A stretch of DNA of 64,000 nucleotides from Amorphoplanes digitatis. GTDB taxonomy: Bacteria; Actinomycetota; Actinomycetes; Mycobacteriales; Micromonosporaceae. The notes under the pieces were generated by a model. It was given only the letters and a program-made list of their open reading frames with translations. It had not been told where the DNA came from and did no database searches. Of the stretch, positions 44,744-54,261 are shown one piece after another (position 1 is the first letter of the stretch; each line of letters begins with the position of its first letter). The position numbers were made by a program, and so were the translations under genes. The stretch is taken from positions 1,116,001-1,180,000 of the forward strand of contig NZ_JACHNH010000001.1 of assembly GCF_014205335.1 (NCBI RefSeq), given 5' to 3'.

Positions 44744-45166
44744 CTAGATCTCCAACCAGACGGTTCGCGGGCCCACGTTCACGCTCTCCACGAGCATGTG
44801 GGCCCGGAACCGGCCGGTCTCCACCATGGCGCCGCGTGACCGCAGCGCCTCGGCGAACGCGGTGACCAGCGGCTCGGCGACCTCGGCCGGCGCGGCCGCG
44901 GACCAGGTGGGCCGGCGGCCCTTGCGGGCGTCGCCGTAGAGGGTGAACTGGCTGACCACGAGCAACGGCGCGCCGGTGTCGGCGGCCGAGGCGTCCCCGT
45001 CGAGGATGCGCAGCTCATGGACCTTGCGGGCCAGGTTCGCGGCGATCTCGGCGGTGTCGTCGTGCGTGACGCCGAGCAGCACCAGCAGCCCGTCCTCGAT
45101 CTTGCCGACGACCTCGTCGCCGACCGTCACGCTGGCCCTGCTGACGGTCTGTATCAGCGCGCGCAT
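44744..45166 (-). CDS. dtd: D-aminoacyl-tRNA deacylase
   Basis: Recycles D-aminoacyl-tRNA by hydrolysis, protecting translation. The 140-aa protein matches the family length: [23 protein letters not shown] at the start, [21 protein letters not shown] (SQFTL catalytic motif) and the C-terminal [10 protein letters not shown], a variant of the usual NxGP(V/F)T cross-subunit motif. ATG 45166 follows AAAGGG. Its start overlaps the 3' end of the phosphotransferase gene by 13 bp, so both are one transcript. Confidence 0.93.
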   Translation of the reverse strand: MRALIQTVSRASVTVGDEVVGKIEDGLLVLLGVTHDDTAEIAANLARKVHELRILDGDASAADTGAPLLVVSQFTLYGDARKGRRPTWSAAAPAEVAEPLVTAFAEALRSRGAMVETGRFRAHMLVESVNVGPRTVWLEI

Positions 45167-45987
45167 GCGAGCACCCTTTCCGCGGCGGCGTTCAGCGGCT
45201 CGGTGCCGGACAGCTGCCGGTCCCGGAAGCTGACCACCTGGTCGAGCAGGCGGGCCGGCCGGCCGGGCGCGGCCGCCAGGAACGCGGCCAGCAGCCGGCC
45301 GGCGCCGTCGGACCACTCGTGCCTCTCGTCGACGGCGACCTGGGCCAGGATCAGCGCGGTGAGGCCGGTGTCCAGGTCGGGCTCGCCGGGCCGGGCGTTG
45401 CACCAGTCGATCACCACAGGGCCGCGGGACGTCATCAGCACATTCTCCGGGTGCAGGTCGAGGTGCAGCACGGGGGCCGCGCCGGGCCCGGGCGGCAGCT
45501 CGTGCAGGCGGCGCAGCAGCCCGGCCAGGTGCGCGGCGCCCTCCTCGATGCCCAGCGAGCCACGGGCGAGGGCCTGGGCCATGGTCGGGCCGTCGAGGCG
45601 TTCCATGATCATGTCGCTGCCGCCGGCCTCGTACACGGCGGGTACCGGGTAGCCGAGGCCGGCGACGTGGCGCATCACGGCGATCTCCGCCGTCACATCG
45701 GCCGCTCGCCGGTAGCGGCGCAGCACACGCCCCTCATCGAGCGCGAAAACGTCAGCCTCCCGGCCGGAGGCAAGCGGAGAGCCGGCGGTGGGCGCGGGGC
45801 CGGTGGCGAGCGGAGAGCCGGCGGTGGGTGCAGGGCCGGTGGCAAGCGGAGAGCCGGAGGTGGGCGCGGGGCCGGTGGCAAGCGGAGAGCCGGTGGCGGG
45901 CGCGGGGCCGGTGGCGGGTGGAGAGCCGGTGGCGGGCGCAGGGCCGGGGGTGGGCGGACGGCCGGGGGAGGACGGCGGGGCGGTCAC
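45154..45987 (-). CDS. aminoglycoside-phosphotransferase-like kinase with repeat N-terminus
   Basis: APH/choline-kinase fold, 277 aa. The kinase part shows the nucleotide-binding [19 protein letters not shown], catalytic [10 protein letters not shown] (Asp and Asn) and [15 protein letters not shown] (metal Asp). The substrate is unknown; resistance should not be assumed. The first ~70 residues are [17 protein letters not shown] repeats encoded by a 36-bp array. GTG 45987 stands 6 bases from a TATCGT -10 box, so the transcript is leaderless and the start is well set. dtd follows in the same operon. Confidence 0.82.
   Translation of the reverse strand: MTAPPSSPGRPPTPGPAPATGSPPATGPAPATGSPLATGPAPTSGSPLATGPAPTAGSPLATGPAPTAGSPLASGREADVFALDEGRVLRRYRRAADVTAEIAVMRHVAGLGYPVPAVYEAGGSDMIMERLDGPTMAQALARGSLGIEEGAAHLAGLLRRLHELPPGPGAAPVLHLDLHPENVLMTSRGPVVIDWCNARPGEPDLDTGLTALILAQVAVDERHEWSDGAGRLLAAFLAAAPGRPARLLDQVVSFRDRQLSGTEPLNAAAERVLACAR
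45770..45949 (-). repeat. 36-bp coding tandem array (phosphotransferase N-terminus)
   Basis: Five 36-bp units beginning at 45770, 45806, 45842, 45878 and 45914. On the plus strand each reads like GCAAGCGGAGAGCCGGCGGT followed by GGGCGCGGGGCCGGTG. They encode 12-residue repeats of [12 protein letters not shown] type. Confidence 0.88.
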
Positions 45988-45993
45988 CTGCCG

Positions 45994-45999
45994 ACGATA
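45994..45999 (-). promoter_or_regulatory. -10 box of a leaderless promoter (phosphotransferase-dtd)
   Basis: TATCGT on the minus strand, 6 bases before GTG 45987. Confidence 0.55.
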
Positions 46000-46062
46000 C
46001 GTGAGCCGGGCGGGGCGGTGGAGGCGTCGCCGGAGGGGATGCGTACCTGCCAAGATGGCGTC

Positions 46063-46638
46063 ATGACGTTCTCGCTGCCCATCGACGCTGAGGCCAACGC
46101 GCTCCTCGACCGCGACCCGCTGGCGGTGCTGATCGGGCTGACGCTGGATCAGCAGATCACCATGGAGAAGGCGTTCACCTCGCCGTACGTGCTCGCTCAG
46201 CGCCTCGGGCACGAGCCGACGGCGGTGGAGCTCGCCGACTTCGACCCGGACGAGCTGATCGCGATCTTCGCGAAGCCGCCGGCGCTGCACCGCTTCCCGA
46301 AGGCCATGGCCGCGCGGGTGCAGGAGGTCTGCCGGGTGCTTGTCGACCGCTACGACGGGGAGGCGGCCGCGCTCTGGCGGGACGTGCCCACCGGCGCCGA
46401 GCTGTACAAGCGGATCTTCGCGCTGCCCGGCTTCGGTAAGCAGAAGGCACAGATCTTCGTCGCGCTGCTGGGCAAGCAGTACGGCGTGCAGCCGCCCGGC
46501 TGGCGCGAGGCGGCCGGTGGATACGGCGAGGCGGACTCGTACCGGTCGGTCGCGGACATCGTCGACGACGAGTCCCTGAACAAGGTCCGGGCGAACAAGA
46601 AGCAGATGAAGGCCGAGGCGCGGGCGGCGAAGGCCTGA
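46063..46638 (+). CDS. HhH-GPD family base-excision-type protein
   Basis: A 191-aa member of the actinobacterial HhH-GPD family (TIGR03252 type). The helix-hairpin-helix is LPGFGKQKAQIFVALLGKQY. The N-terminus LLGLTLDQQIT-like segment is IGLTLDQQITMEKAF. It lacks the C-terminal Fe-S cysteines of endonuclease III, and the usual catalytic-Asp loop is not clear (GEADSYRSVADI), so glycosylase activity is uncertain. ATG 46063 is the first methionine giving MTFSLPIDAEANALL. It is divergent from the phosphotransferase gene. Confidence 0.85.
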   Translation: MTFSLPIDAEANALLDRDPLAVLIGLTLDQQITMEKAFTSPYVLAQRLGHEPTAVELADFDPDELIAIFAKPPALHRFPKAMAARVQEVCRVLVDRYDGEAAALWRDVPTGAELYKRIFALPGFGKQKAQIFVALLGKQYGVQPPGWREAAGGYGEADSYRSVADIVDDESLNKVRANKKQMKAEARAAKA

Positions 46639-46647
46639 CCGCGGTGG

Positions 46648-49023
46648 TCAGGACGCGGTGGTGACCAGCATTTCGAGCAGCTCGGCCGGCGGCAGCGGCC
46701 GGGCGAAGAGGTAGCCCTGACCGATGCCGCAGCCCAGCGTCTGAAGCTCCGCCGCCTGCTCGGTCGTCTCGATGCCCTCGGCGACCGTGGTCAGGTGCAG
46801 GACCTGGCTGAGCCGCAGCACGGCCTCGGTGATGCCGGAGCCCTCGGGCGTGCCGTTCAGCTCGGCCACGAAGCTGCGGTCGATCTTGAGGATGTCCACC
46901 GGCAGCCGGGTCAGGTAGTGCAGCGATGAGTAGCCGGTGCCGAAGTCGTCGATCGCCACCCGGATGCCGTGCGCGCGGAACTCGCTCAGCATCGCGATGC
47001 CCGCGCTCTCGTCGACGAGCGCCGACTCGGTGATCTCCAGGACCAGCCGGTGCGGGGCCAGGCCGGTACGCGCCAGCACGTCGAGCACGTCCTGCACCAG
47101 CGTGGGCTCCTGTAGCTGGCGCGGCGACAGGTTGACGCTGACGTAGAGGCCGTCCCAGCCGGCGACCTGGCGGCACGCCGTCTCCAGCACGAACAGGCCG
47201 ATGCTCGTGATCGTGCCGCTGCGCTCGGCGATCGGAATGAACTGCGCCGGCGACACCGGGCCGAGCCGGGGGTGCTGCCAGCGGACCAGCGCCTCGACGC
47301 CGACCGGGCGGCTGCCCGCGAGGTCGACAAGCGGCTGGTAGAGCACGTGCAGTTCGCCGCGGTCGAGCGCGCCGGCCAGGTCGTCGGAGAGCTGGGCGTC
47401 CGCGGCGCGCCGGTCGATCATCGATGGGTCGTGCAGCTGTACGCCGTGCGTGCCCAGGTGCTTGGCCTGGTACATGGCGACGTCGGCGCGGCGGAGCAGT
47501 TCCTTCGGTGTGTCGCTTTCGCGGCCGGTGGCCACGCCGACGCTGGCGCGCACGGCGACGGTGTCGTCGCCGAGCCGGACCGGGGTGGCGGCGGCCGTGG
47601 CGAGGATGCGCTGCGCGGCCGCGACCGCGCTCGGCTCGTCGGGCACGTCGGTGACCAGGACGACGAACTCGTCCCCGCCGATCCGGGCGGCCACGTCCTC
47701 GGCGCGCACGCCGGCGAGCAGGATCTGCGCGAACGCGGCCAGCATCGTGTCGCCGGCCGCGTGCCCGTACGCGTCGTTGACCAGCTTGAAGTCGTCCAGG
47801 TCGATGAGCAGCAGGGCGATGTCCGTGCGGGCGCCGACCACGTCGGCGAGGACGGCGTCCAGCCCGGCCCGGTTGGCCAGGCCGGTCAGCGAGTCGTGCA
47901 GGGCCAGCTGTTCGAGTTCGAGCTCGCGCTCGCGGAGCCGCGTCTCGATCTCCTGGCGGCGCACGATGTCGCCGCGCAGCGCGGCGGTCGCGGCGTCGAC
48001 CCGGCTCATCGCCCGGTTGCGGGCGTCGGCGAGCAGGCCGATCAGCAGGGTCAGCAGCAGGGTGATCGTGATCGACACGGCGAACGTGTTCCGGACGAAC
48101 CCGCGGTCGGTCTCCTCCAGCAGCCGATCGGTCGGCCGCACCCGCAGCTCCCAGGTGCGCAGGCCGGCGGTGACCTGCACGACCCGGTCGAGCGAGGCGG
48201 GGTAGTCCTCGGCCGCGCTCGCGGAGGCGTCGGCGATGACCTGTGCGGAGCCGTCGGCGGCGTCGGCCAGGTCGGCGGTCACCGCGCCGTGCGCATGGTT
48301 GCGCAGCGCCTCGGTGAGCAGATCGCGGCCGTGCACACCCATGGTGATCCAGCCGCGGATGCCGCCGCCCATGTGGAATACCGGCACGGCGAACAGGAAC
48401 GAGGGCTGCTGCTGGGCCGCGGGCAGCGCGCGGTCCTTGAGCAGCACGTGCGGCCGGCTGACCGCGAAGCCGTACAGCTTGGCGTCGCGCAGGGTGTCGG
48501 CGATCTCCGGCGTGGTGGAGACGTCCGTGCCGGGTTCGATGGGCAGGCCGCCGTACGAGCGGGTGATGATCGCGAAGGCGTGCTGGCCGCCGGTGGGTGC
48601 CGGCCGCAGCTTGAGGCCCTTCTCGCCGCGCGACCGCCAGAACGACTCAAGGGCCGCGACCCCGCTGTCGTGGGTGCCGACGACGAATCCGAGCGAGGCG
48701 GCGCCGGGCAGGCCGCGCTTACCGACCTTGTTGGTGATCCAGGTGATGTCGTCGGAGGTCAGGTCGGTCTGCGCGCCCAGCGCGATGGACAGGTCCGTGA
48801 GTGTGTCGTCGTAGCGCTGGATCTCGTTGGTGATCGCCCGCGTGACGTCGCCGGCGTAGCGGTCCATGCGCTGGGCCGCGTAGCGCTGCTCGGCACCGCG
48901 CGCGTTCTGCGTGGCGTAGCACGAGCCGGCGCCGCCGAGTATCGCGACCACGATGACGAGGGCGACGCCCGACCAGCGTCGCCGGTTCGACCTCAGAAAC
49001 GTCGCCCGCACGGGATTCCCCAT
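46648..49023 (-). CDS. CHASE-GGDEF-EAL c-di-GMP signalling protein
   Basis: A 791-aa receptor with a membrane helix near the N-terminus (WSGVALVIVVAILGGAGS). An extracellular CHASE-type sensor (about 45-300, ITNEIQRYDDTLTDLSIALG ... RDLLTEAL) and a second helix (VSITITLLLTLLIGLLA) follow. The GGDEF domain has RIGGDEF and an I-site RAED five residues before; the EAL domain has EALVRW, EITESALV, DDFGTGYSSL and EGIET. Both catalytic domains look intact, so it may make and degrade c-di-GMP. The ATG 49023 start has no strong ribosome site. It converges on the HhH-GPD gene. Confidence 0.9.
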   Translation of the reverse strand: MGNPVRATFLRSNRRRWSGVALVIVVAILGGAGSCYATQNARGAEQRYAAQRMDRYAGDVTRAITNEIQRYDDTLTDLSIALGAQTDLTSDDITWITNKVGKRGLPGAASLGFVVGTHDSGVAALESFWRSRGEKGLKLRPAPTGGQHAFAIITRSYGGLPIEPGTDVSTTPEIADTLRDAKLYGFAVSRPHVLLKDRALPAAQQQPSFLFAVPVFHMGGGIRGWITMGVHGRDLLTEALRNHAHGAVTADLADAADGSAQVIADASASAAEDYPASLDRVVQVTAGLRTWELRVRPTDRLLEETDRGFVRNTFAVSITITLLLTLLIGLLADARNRAMSRVDAATAALRGDIVRRQEIETRLRERELELEQLALHDSLTGLANRAGLDAVLADVVGARTDIALLLIDLDDFKLVNDAYGHAAGDTMLAAFAQILLAGVRAEDVAARIGGDEFVVLVTDVPDEPSAVAAAQRILATAAATPVRLGDDTVAVRASVGVATGRESDTPKELLRRADVAMYQAKHLGTHGVQLHDPSMIDRRAADAQLSDDLAGALDRGELHVLYQPLVDLAGSRPVGVEALVRWQHPRLGPVSPAQFIPIAERSGTITSIGLFVLETACRQVAGWDGLYVSVNLSPRQLQEPTLVQDVLDVLARTGLAPHRLVLEITESALVDESAGIAMLSEFRAHGIRVAIDDFGTGYSSLHYLTRLPVDILKIDRSFVAELNGTPEGSGITEAVLRLSQVLHLTTVAEGIETTEQAAELQTLGCGIGQGYLFARPLPPAELLEMLVTTAS

Positions 49024-49116
49024 CGGTTGCGCCGCCCGTTTCTGAAGGTGTTCGGGGCGGCGGTGGTCGCGTCGCGGGCGCAGTGCGAGGATGGGCTGGT
49101 CGATCGGAGTGCCAAG

Positions 49117-49467
49117 GTGAAGAAGCAGCCGGAACGGCCGGTGTTGATCACCAACGCCGCCCGCAGCCAGAGCGACCAGCTTCGCAGCCGTCAGATCCGC
49201 TACGTGAGCATGATGAGCGTGCGCGCCGGCTGCCTGATCCTGGGCGCGATCCTGATCAGCGTGAAACCGCCCCTGCTGCCGCTCTGGTTGATCCTCTGCG
49301 CGGCCGGCATGGTGTTCCTGCCCTGGGCGGCGGTGCTGATCGCCAACGACCGCCCGCCCAAGAGCAGGGCGAACCCGGCGGTGCCCCAGCCGGTCAACCC
49401 GCAACGGGTCCTGGCGTCTGAGTCCGCCGAGGAGACCGAGCACCGCACCATCGACGCCGAGCCCTAG
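49117..49467 (+). CDS. DUF3099 membrane protein
   Basis: A 116-aa protein with two membrane helices (MMSVRAGCLILGAILISV and PLLPLWLILCAAGMVFLPWAAVLIA) after a short polar N-terminus (VKKQPERPVLITNAARSQSDQLRSRQIRY), the DUF3099 pattern. The function is unknown; the M. tuberculosis counterpart (Rv2709) lies near sigB/sigA as well. GTG 49117 follows GGAG by 7 bases. Its stop codon lies in the first unit of a repeat array shared with psuK. Confidence 0.82.
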   Translation: MKKQPERPVLITNAARSQSDQLRSRQIRYVSMMSVRAGCLILGAILISVKPPLLPLWLILCAAGMVFLPWAAVLIANDRPPKSRANPAVPQPVNPQRVLASESAEETEHRTIDAEP

Positions 49468-49530
49468 AGGAGAACGCCGAGCCTAGAGGAGAACGCCGAG
49501 CCCTAGAGGAGACGCCGAGCCCTAGAGGAT
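49452..49530. repeat. 19-20 bp repeats carrying CTAG at a convergent gene junction
   Basis: Four copies of GACGCCGAGCCCTAGAGGA (with small length changes). Each contains CTAG, a stop codon on both strands. The first copy ends DUF3099, the last ends psuK. Confidence 0.88.
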
Positions 49531-50409
49531 CGGCCGCGCACCGAGGGTCTGCACTGCCGCCGCGCCGAGCTCGGTGCCGGCGGCCAGCGCGGCGTCCGGC
49601 TCCGCGCCGGAACACCACGCGGTGAGCAGGCCGGCCGCGAAGGCGTCGCCGGCACCGGTCGGATCCAGCACCGGTACGCGGGCAGCCGCGACCGACCGCG
49701 TCACCCCGTCCCGGGTGCACCAGACGGCACCGTCCGACCCGAGCTTGACCACCACGTTGCGGGCGTACGCGGTCAGCTGCGCCGCCTGCTCCCGCGCGGT
49801 ACCGGCGCCCGCGAGCACCTCAGCCTCGTCGGAGTTGCACAGCAGCAGGTCCGTACCGCGTACCAGGTCGAGGAAGGCCGGGGCACCCAGCTGCCGCAGC
49901 GGTTCGGCGGAGGCCACGTCGACGCTTGTGGTCAGGCCGCGTTCGGCGGCCGCGGCCAGCGCGGCCCGGCCGGCGGGCCGCGAGCCGGCGTGCAGCAGCG
50001 GATAGCCGGAGAGGTGCAGGTGGGTCGCGCCGGGCGCGGCCTTGACCGCCGCCGTGACGTCCGCCGGGTCCAGCAGCAGCGCCGCGCCCCGGTCGGTGAT
50101 CATCGTGCGCTCGTGCGCCGAGCTCAGCACGACGACGCTGCCGGTCACCGTGCCCGGGTGCGCGCGCACCGTGCAGCGGACCCCGACCGCGACCAGCTCG
50201 GAGATCCGCTCCCGGCCGGCGTGGTCGCCGCCGACCGCGGCGACGAGCGTCACGCCGGCGCCGGCCCGGGCGAGCCAGGCGGCCGTGTTCGCCGCCTGCC
50301 CGCCCCCGCCGACGGTGATCCGCGCCGGGGTGTCCGAGCCAACGGCGATGCTGCCGGCGTGCGTGACCAGCACGTCGGTCACCAGGTCGCCGACGACCAG
50401 GACGGTCAT
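49522..50409 (-). CDS. psuK: pseudouridine kinase (PfkB family)
   Basis: PfkB/ribokinase-family sugar kinase, 295 aa. It has the N-terminal [13 protein letters not shown] and [18 protein letters not shown], an internal [10 protein letters not shown] and the C-terminal catalytic motif [13 protein letters not shown]. The role is inferred from the neighbour: the start ATG overlaps the psuG stop (ATGA), and a PfkB kinase translationally coupled to psuG phosphorylates pseudouridine so that PsuG can cleave it to uracil and ribose 5-phosphate. Confidence 0.87.
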   Translation of the reverse strand: MTVLVVGDLVTDVLVTHAGSIAVGSDTPARITVGGGGQAANTAAWLARAGAGVTLVAAVGGDHAGRERISELVAVGVRCTVRAHPGTVTGSVVVLSSAHERTMITDRGAALLLDPADVTAAVKAAPGATHLHLSGYPLLHAGSRPAGRAALAAAAERGLTTSVDVASAEPLRQLGAPAFLDLVRGTDLLLCNSDEAEVLAGAGTAREQAAQLTAYARNVVVKLGSDGAVWCTRDGVTRSVAAARVPVLDPTGAGDAFAAGLLTAWCSGAEPDAALAAGTELGAAAVQTLGARPIL

Positions 50410-51374
50410 CCGGGCAGGGCGAAGCCGAGGGCGACGCTCGCCGGGGTCGCGGCCGCCGCGATCCGGGCGGCCAGGGCGGCGTTGCGCAGGATGATCCGGA
50501 CGTTGACCTCCAGGCTCCGGCCGTGCGTGCTGCCGTGGAAGTGCGCCAGCAGGAACGGCGTGACGGCCTTGCCGCTGATGCCGTCGCGGGCCAGCAGCTC
50601 CAGGCCCTCGGCGAGCGCGCGGTCGTGCACCTCCGGGTCGAGCTGCTCGTCGGTGGGCAGCGGGTTGCCGAGCACCAGCGCGCCGGCGCCGACGCCCTGG
50701 TCCGCGCGGGCGGCGATCACGTCGGCGACCTGCTCCGGCGAGTCCAGCCGCCAGTCGACGTCGAAGCCGCCGTCGGTGACGAAGAAGCCCGGGAAGCGGT
50801 GGGTGCCGTAGCCGGCGACGGAGACGCCGAGCGTCTCCAGCCGCTCCAGCGTCGCGCCGACGTCGAGGATCGACTTGACGCCGGCGCAGACCACGACGAT
50901 CGGGGTACGGGCCAGCGTGGTCAGGTCGTTCGACTCGTCGAAGGTCGCGCCGGCGTCGCGGTGCACGCCGCCGAGGCCGCCGGTGGCGAAGACGCCGATG
51001 CCGGCCGCCGCCGCCACGGCGCTGGTGGCGGCGACGGTGGTCGCGCCGTCGACGCCGGTCGCCGCCGCGACGGCGAGATCGCGGACGGAGAGCTTGGCCA
51101 CACCGTCGGCGCCGGCCAGCTGCTCGATCTGCGGGTCCTCGAGGCCGACGATCAGCTCGCCGCCGATCATCCCGATGGTGGCGGGAACGGCGCCGTTGTC
51201 GCGTACGGTTTGTTCGATCTCCCGGGCCACCCGCAGGTTGTCCGGCCGGGGCAGGCCATGCGAGACGATCGTGCTCTCCAGCGCCACCACCGGACGGCGG
51301 TCGCGGCGCGCCCGGGTCACGTGGTCGCCGTAACGGATGGCGAAGCGGCCCATCTGCCGCGTGGAATCGGTCAC
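50406..51374 (-). CDS. psuG: pseudouridine-5'-phosphate glycosidase
   Basis: Cleaves pseudouridine 5'-phosphate to uracil and ribose 5-phosphate. The 322-aa protein carries the strongly conserved [67 protein letters not shown] and [11 protein letters not shown] segments, with Mn2+ and Lys sites in this region. GTG 51374 lies 7 bases from a TACCGT -10 box. It is transcribed with psuK for pseudouridine salvage. Confidence 0.94.
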   Translation of the reverse strand: MTDSTRQMGRFAIRYGDHVTRARRDRRPVVALESTIVSHGLPRPDNLRVAREIEQTVRDNGAVPATIGMIGGELIVGLEDPQIEQLAGADGVAKLSVRDLAVAAATGVDGATTVAATSAVAAAAGIGVFATGGLGGVHRDAGATFDESNDLTTLARTPIVVVCAGVKSILDVGATLERLETLGVSVAGYGTHRFPGFFVTDGGFDVDWRLDSPEQVADVIAARADQGVGAGALVLGNPLPTDEQLDPEVHDRALAEGLELLARDGISGKAVTPFLLAHFHGSTHGRSLEVNVRIILRNAALAARIAAAATPASVALGFALPG

Positions 51375-51381
51375 GATTGCA

Positions 51382-51387
51382 ACGGTA
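51382..51387 (-). promoter_or_regulatory. -10 box of a leaderless promoter (psuG-psuK)
   Basis: TACCGT on the minus strand, 7 bases before GTG 51374. Confidence 0.6.
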
Positions 51388-51536
51388 CGGTGCCGTGCCG
51401 ATCCGTTGTCGTTGGACCGACCAGGCGAGAGGTGTCAGACTTGTGGGTTGAAGCTTCTTCCGCGCTGACCGGGGGGCACGCGGGTCGACCCCAGCTTTGT
51501 TGGGCACAGTCTTGAGACAGATGAAGGGCAGATGCC

Positions 51537-51755
51537 GTGAGCACGCAGATTCTGGAGCGTCCGGAGACCAAGGACGCAGACACCGGTCCCGAGATGTTCC
51601 ACTACGTGCGCAAGGAGAAGATCGCCGAGAGTGCCGTCATGGGCACCTTCGTGGTCGCTCTGTGCGGGGAGAAGTTCCCCGTGACCAAGTCACCGAAGCC
51701 GGGCTCTCCCGTGTGCCCGCAGTGCAAGGAGATCTACGAGTCGATGAAGCACTGA
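51537..51755 (+). CDS. DUF3039 protein
   Basis: A 72-aa protein with the DUF3039 core MFHYVRKEKIAESAVMGTFVVALCGEKFPVTKSPKPGSPVCPQCKEIYESM. The cysteines (ALCGEKF, VCPQC) could bind zinc. The function is unknown; its gene lies near sigA/sigB in most actinobacteria. GTG 51537 follows GAAGGG. A 16-bp gap separates it from the UPF0126 gene, so the two are probably co-transcribed. Confidence 0.88.
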   Translation: MSTQILERPETKDADTGPEMFHYVRKEKIAESAVMGTFVVALCGEKFPVTKSPKPGSPVCPQCKEIYESMKH

Positions 51756-51771
51756 CCACCCGGGTGGCCCG

Positions 51772-52386
51772 ATGACCGGCAGCTACAGCCTGCTGGCCGC
51801 GGACCTGATCGGGGTGGCGGCCTTCGCGGCCTCCGGCGCCAGCGCCGCCGTCGCGAAGCGCCTCGACCTCTTCGGCGTGGGCTTCGTCGGCTTCGTGGCG
51901 GCGCTCGGCGGCGGCATTCTGCGCGATCTCGTGATCGGCTCGGTGCCGCCGCTGGCCTTCTCCGACTGGCGTTATCCCGTCACGGCCGTGTTCGTGTCGG
52001 TGGCGGTCTTCTACCTGCACCCGCAGTTCAACCGGCTGCGGCGCGCCGTCCTGCTGCTCGACGCGGCCGGACTGGGCCTGTTCACCGTCACCGGCACCCT
52101 GAAGGCCCTCGACGCCGGGGTGCCGCCGGTCGGCTCCTGCCTGGTGGGGATGCTCACAGCCATCGGCGGTGGTCTCGCCCGCGACCTGCTCACCGGCGAG
52201 ATCCCGGTCGTGCTCCAGCGCGACATCTACGCGGTGGTCGCCCTCGGCGGCGCGGCCGTCGTCACCGGTCTGACCTGGCTTGACCTGGCCGGACGCGTCC
52301 CGCTGGCGATCGCGGCGGCCGCCATGACGGGCGTACGCCTGCTCGCGCTGTACCGGCGGTGGTCGGCGCCGGTCGCGGCTCCGTAG
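51772..52386 (+). CDS. UPF0126 / TRIC-like membrane protein
   Basis: A 204-aa protein with about seven helices in two repeats, each carrying a GGG-x-x-RD motif (ALGGGILRDLVIGSVPP and AIGGGLARDLLTGEIP), characteristic of UPF0126 and of prokaryotic trimeric intracellular cation (TRIC) channels. Such channels carry monovalent cations. The ATG start gives MTGSYSLLAADLIGVAAFAA, immediately entering the first helix. The helicase gene follows on the same strand. Confidence 0.87.
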   Translation: MTGSYSLLAADLIGVAAFAASGASAAVAKRLDLFGVGFVGFVAALGGGILRDLVIGSVPPLAFSDWRYPVTAVFVSVAVFYLHPQFNRLRRAVLLLDAAGLGLFTVTGTLKALDAGVPPVGSCLVGMLTAIGGGLARDLLTGEIPVVLQRDIYAVVALGGAAVVTGLTWLDLAGRVPLAIAAAAMTGVRLLALYRRWSAPVAAP

Positions 52387-52453
52387 CCGCGGATGTCGTA
52401 GCCCGCCGCTATGCTGGGTCCCGCCTCTGCGGCTGTTGCGCGGGGGCATTTGT

Positions 52454-54199
52454 GTGAGTGGAGAGGATCGTCGCAGCTTGAGTCCGCCTCTGCCGAACCT
52501 GGAGACCTTCCCGGCGCTGCGTGCCTGGCAGCGCAAGGCACTCGTCGAATACCTGCGCCGGCGCAGCCCCGACTTCATGGCGGTCGCGACCCCCGGCGCC
52601 GGCAAGACCACGTTCGCGCTGCGGATCGCGGCGGAGCTGCTCGCCGACGGCACGGTCGAGGCGGTCACGGTGGTCTGCCCGACCGAGCACCTGAAGACGC
52701 AGTGGGCGCAGGCGGCGGCCCGGGTCGGCATCCAGCTGGACCCGTCGTTCCGCAACTCCGACGTGCACTCGTCCCGCGACTTCCACGGCGCCGTGCTGAC
52801 GTACGCGCAGGTGGGCATGGCGCCGGCGGTGCACCGGCGGCGCACCATGACCCGCCCGACGATGGTCATCCTCGACGAGATCCACCACGCCGGCGACTCG
52901 CGCACCTGGGGCGACGGCGTGAAGTCGGCCTTCGAGGAGGCCGAGCGCCGGCTGATGCTCACCGGCACCCCGTTCCGCTCCGACGACAACCCGATCCCGT
53001 TCGTCGCCTACGAGCGCGGCAGCGACGGCCTCCAGCGCTCTCGCTCCGACTCGGTCTACGGCTACTCCGACGCGCTGCGCGACGGCGTCGTGCGCCCGGT
53101 CATCTTCCTGGCCTACTCCGGCGAGACCCGGTGGCGCACCAGCGCGGGCGACGAGCTCGCGGCCCGCCTCGGCGAGCCGATGACCAAGGACCTGGTCGCG
53201 CAGGCCTGGCGCACCGCCCTCGACCACCGTGGCGACTGGATGCCGCAGGTGCTCAGGGCGGCCGACGCGCGGCTCTCCCGGCTGCGCGAGGACGGCATCC
53301 CCGACGCGGGCGGCCTGGTCATCGCGAGCGACCAGCAGACCGCCCGGGCGTACGCGAAGCTGATCAGCGAGATCAGCGGCGAGCCGGCCGTGGTGGTCCT
53401 CTCCGACGACCAGGGCGCCTCGTCGCGGATCGCCTCGTTCGCGCAGTCCGAGCAGCGCTGGATGGTCGCGGTCCGGATGGTCTCGGAGGGCGTCGACATC
53501 CCCCGCCTGGCCGTCGGCGTCTACGCGACGAGCGCCTCGACCCCGCTCTACTTCGCGCAGGCGATCGGCCGGTTCGTCCGCGCCCGGCGCACCGGCGAGA
53601 CGGCGACGGTGTTCGTGCCGAGCGTGCCGCACCTGCTGGGTCTGGCCAGCGAGATGGAGGCCGAGCGCGACCACATCCTCGGCGCGCGGAAGGACCCGGA
53701 CGGCCTCGACGACGACCTGCTCGAGCGCGCACAGCGCGCGGAGGACGCCGAGGGCGACCTCGAGAAGCGTTTCGAGGCCCTGTCGGCGACGGCCGAGCTG
53801 GACCAGGTGATCTTCGACGGCACGTCGTTCGGCACGGGTGCCCGCACCGGCACGCCCGAGGAGGAGGAATACCTGGGCCTTCCGGGCCTCCTGACGCCCG
53901 ACCAGGTCGCCGTTCTGCTCAACCGGCGGCAGAGTGAGCAGATGGCCGCCCAGAAGCGGCAGAAGGCCGCTGAGCCGGTTTCGGCCGATCCCGAGCCGGT
54001 GGCCACGCTGAGCGCGGGCGAGCGCCGCAACAGCCTCCGCCGCCGGCTGAACACGCTCGTGGCGGCGCACCACCACCGGACCGACCTGCCGCACGGAAAG
54101 ATCCACGCCGAGCTCCGCCGCCTCTGCGGCGGCCCGCCGAGCGCTCAGGCGACGATCGAGCAGCTCGAGGAGCGCATCGCCACCATCCAGACGTTCTGA
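52454..54199 (+). CDS. DEAD/DEAH-box helicase (superfamily 2)
   Basis: A 581-aa SF2 helicase of a conserved actinobacterial group. Motif I is TPGAGKTTFAL, motif II DEIHH, motif III LTGTPFRSD and motif VI QAIGRFVRARR; the RecA-like domain 2 segment is RMVSEGVDIPRLAVGVYATSASTP. The C-terminal ~150 residues are a helical region of unknown role. DNA or RNA substrate unknown; XPB/Rad25-like motifs suggest DNA. GTG 52454 gives MSGEDRRSLSPPLPNLETFPALRAWQRKAL. It ends at a strong bidirectional terminator. Confidence 0.88.
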   Translation: MSGEDRRSLSPPLPNLETFPALRAWQRKALVEYLRRRSPDFMAVATPGAGKTTFALRIAAELLADGTVEAVTVVCPTEHLKTQWAQAAARVGIQLDPSFRNSDVHSSRDFHGAVLTYAQVGMAPAVHRRRTMTRPTMVILDEIHHAGDSRTWGDGVKSAFEEAERRLMLTGTPFRSDDNPIPFVAYERGSDGLQRSRSDSVYGYSDALRDGVVRPVIFLAYSGETRWRTSAGDELAARLGEPMTKDLVAQAWRTALDHRGDWMPQVLRAADARLSRLREDGIPDAGGLVIASDQQTARAYAKLISEISGEPAVVVLSDDQGASSRIASFAQSEQRWMVAVRMVSEGVDIPRLAVGVYATSASTPLYFAQAIGRFVRARRTGETATVFVPSVPHLLGLASEMEAERDHILGARKDPDGLDDDLLERAQRAEDAEGDLEKRFEALSATAELDQVIFDGTSFGTGARTGTPEEEEYLGLPGLLTPDQVAVLLNRRQSEQMAAQKRQKAAEPVSADPEPVATLSAGERRNSLRRRLNTLVAAHHHRTDLPHGKIHAELRRLCGGPPSAQATIEQLEERIATIQTF

Positions 54200-54217
54200 C
54201 CCGGCCGGGGACACAAA

Positions 54218-54247
54218 AAAGGGGCGTCCCATGCGGAACGCCCCTTT
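54218..54247. terminator. bidirectional terminator after the helicase
   Basis: AAAGGGGCGT-N10-ACGCCCCTTT, a perfect 10-bp stem with A- and T-rich flanks on both sides, between the convergent helicase and DUF7455 genes. Confidence 0.92.
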
Positions 54248-54261
54248 CGGTTGCTGAGGGG

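Noticed and set aside
45154..46290. Aminoglycoside resistance gene
   Set aside because: The kinase fold is shared by many non-resistance enzymes; no drug-specific motif or cluster supports resistance.
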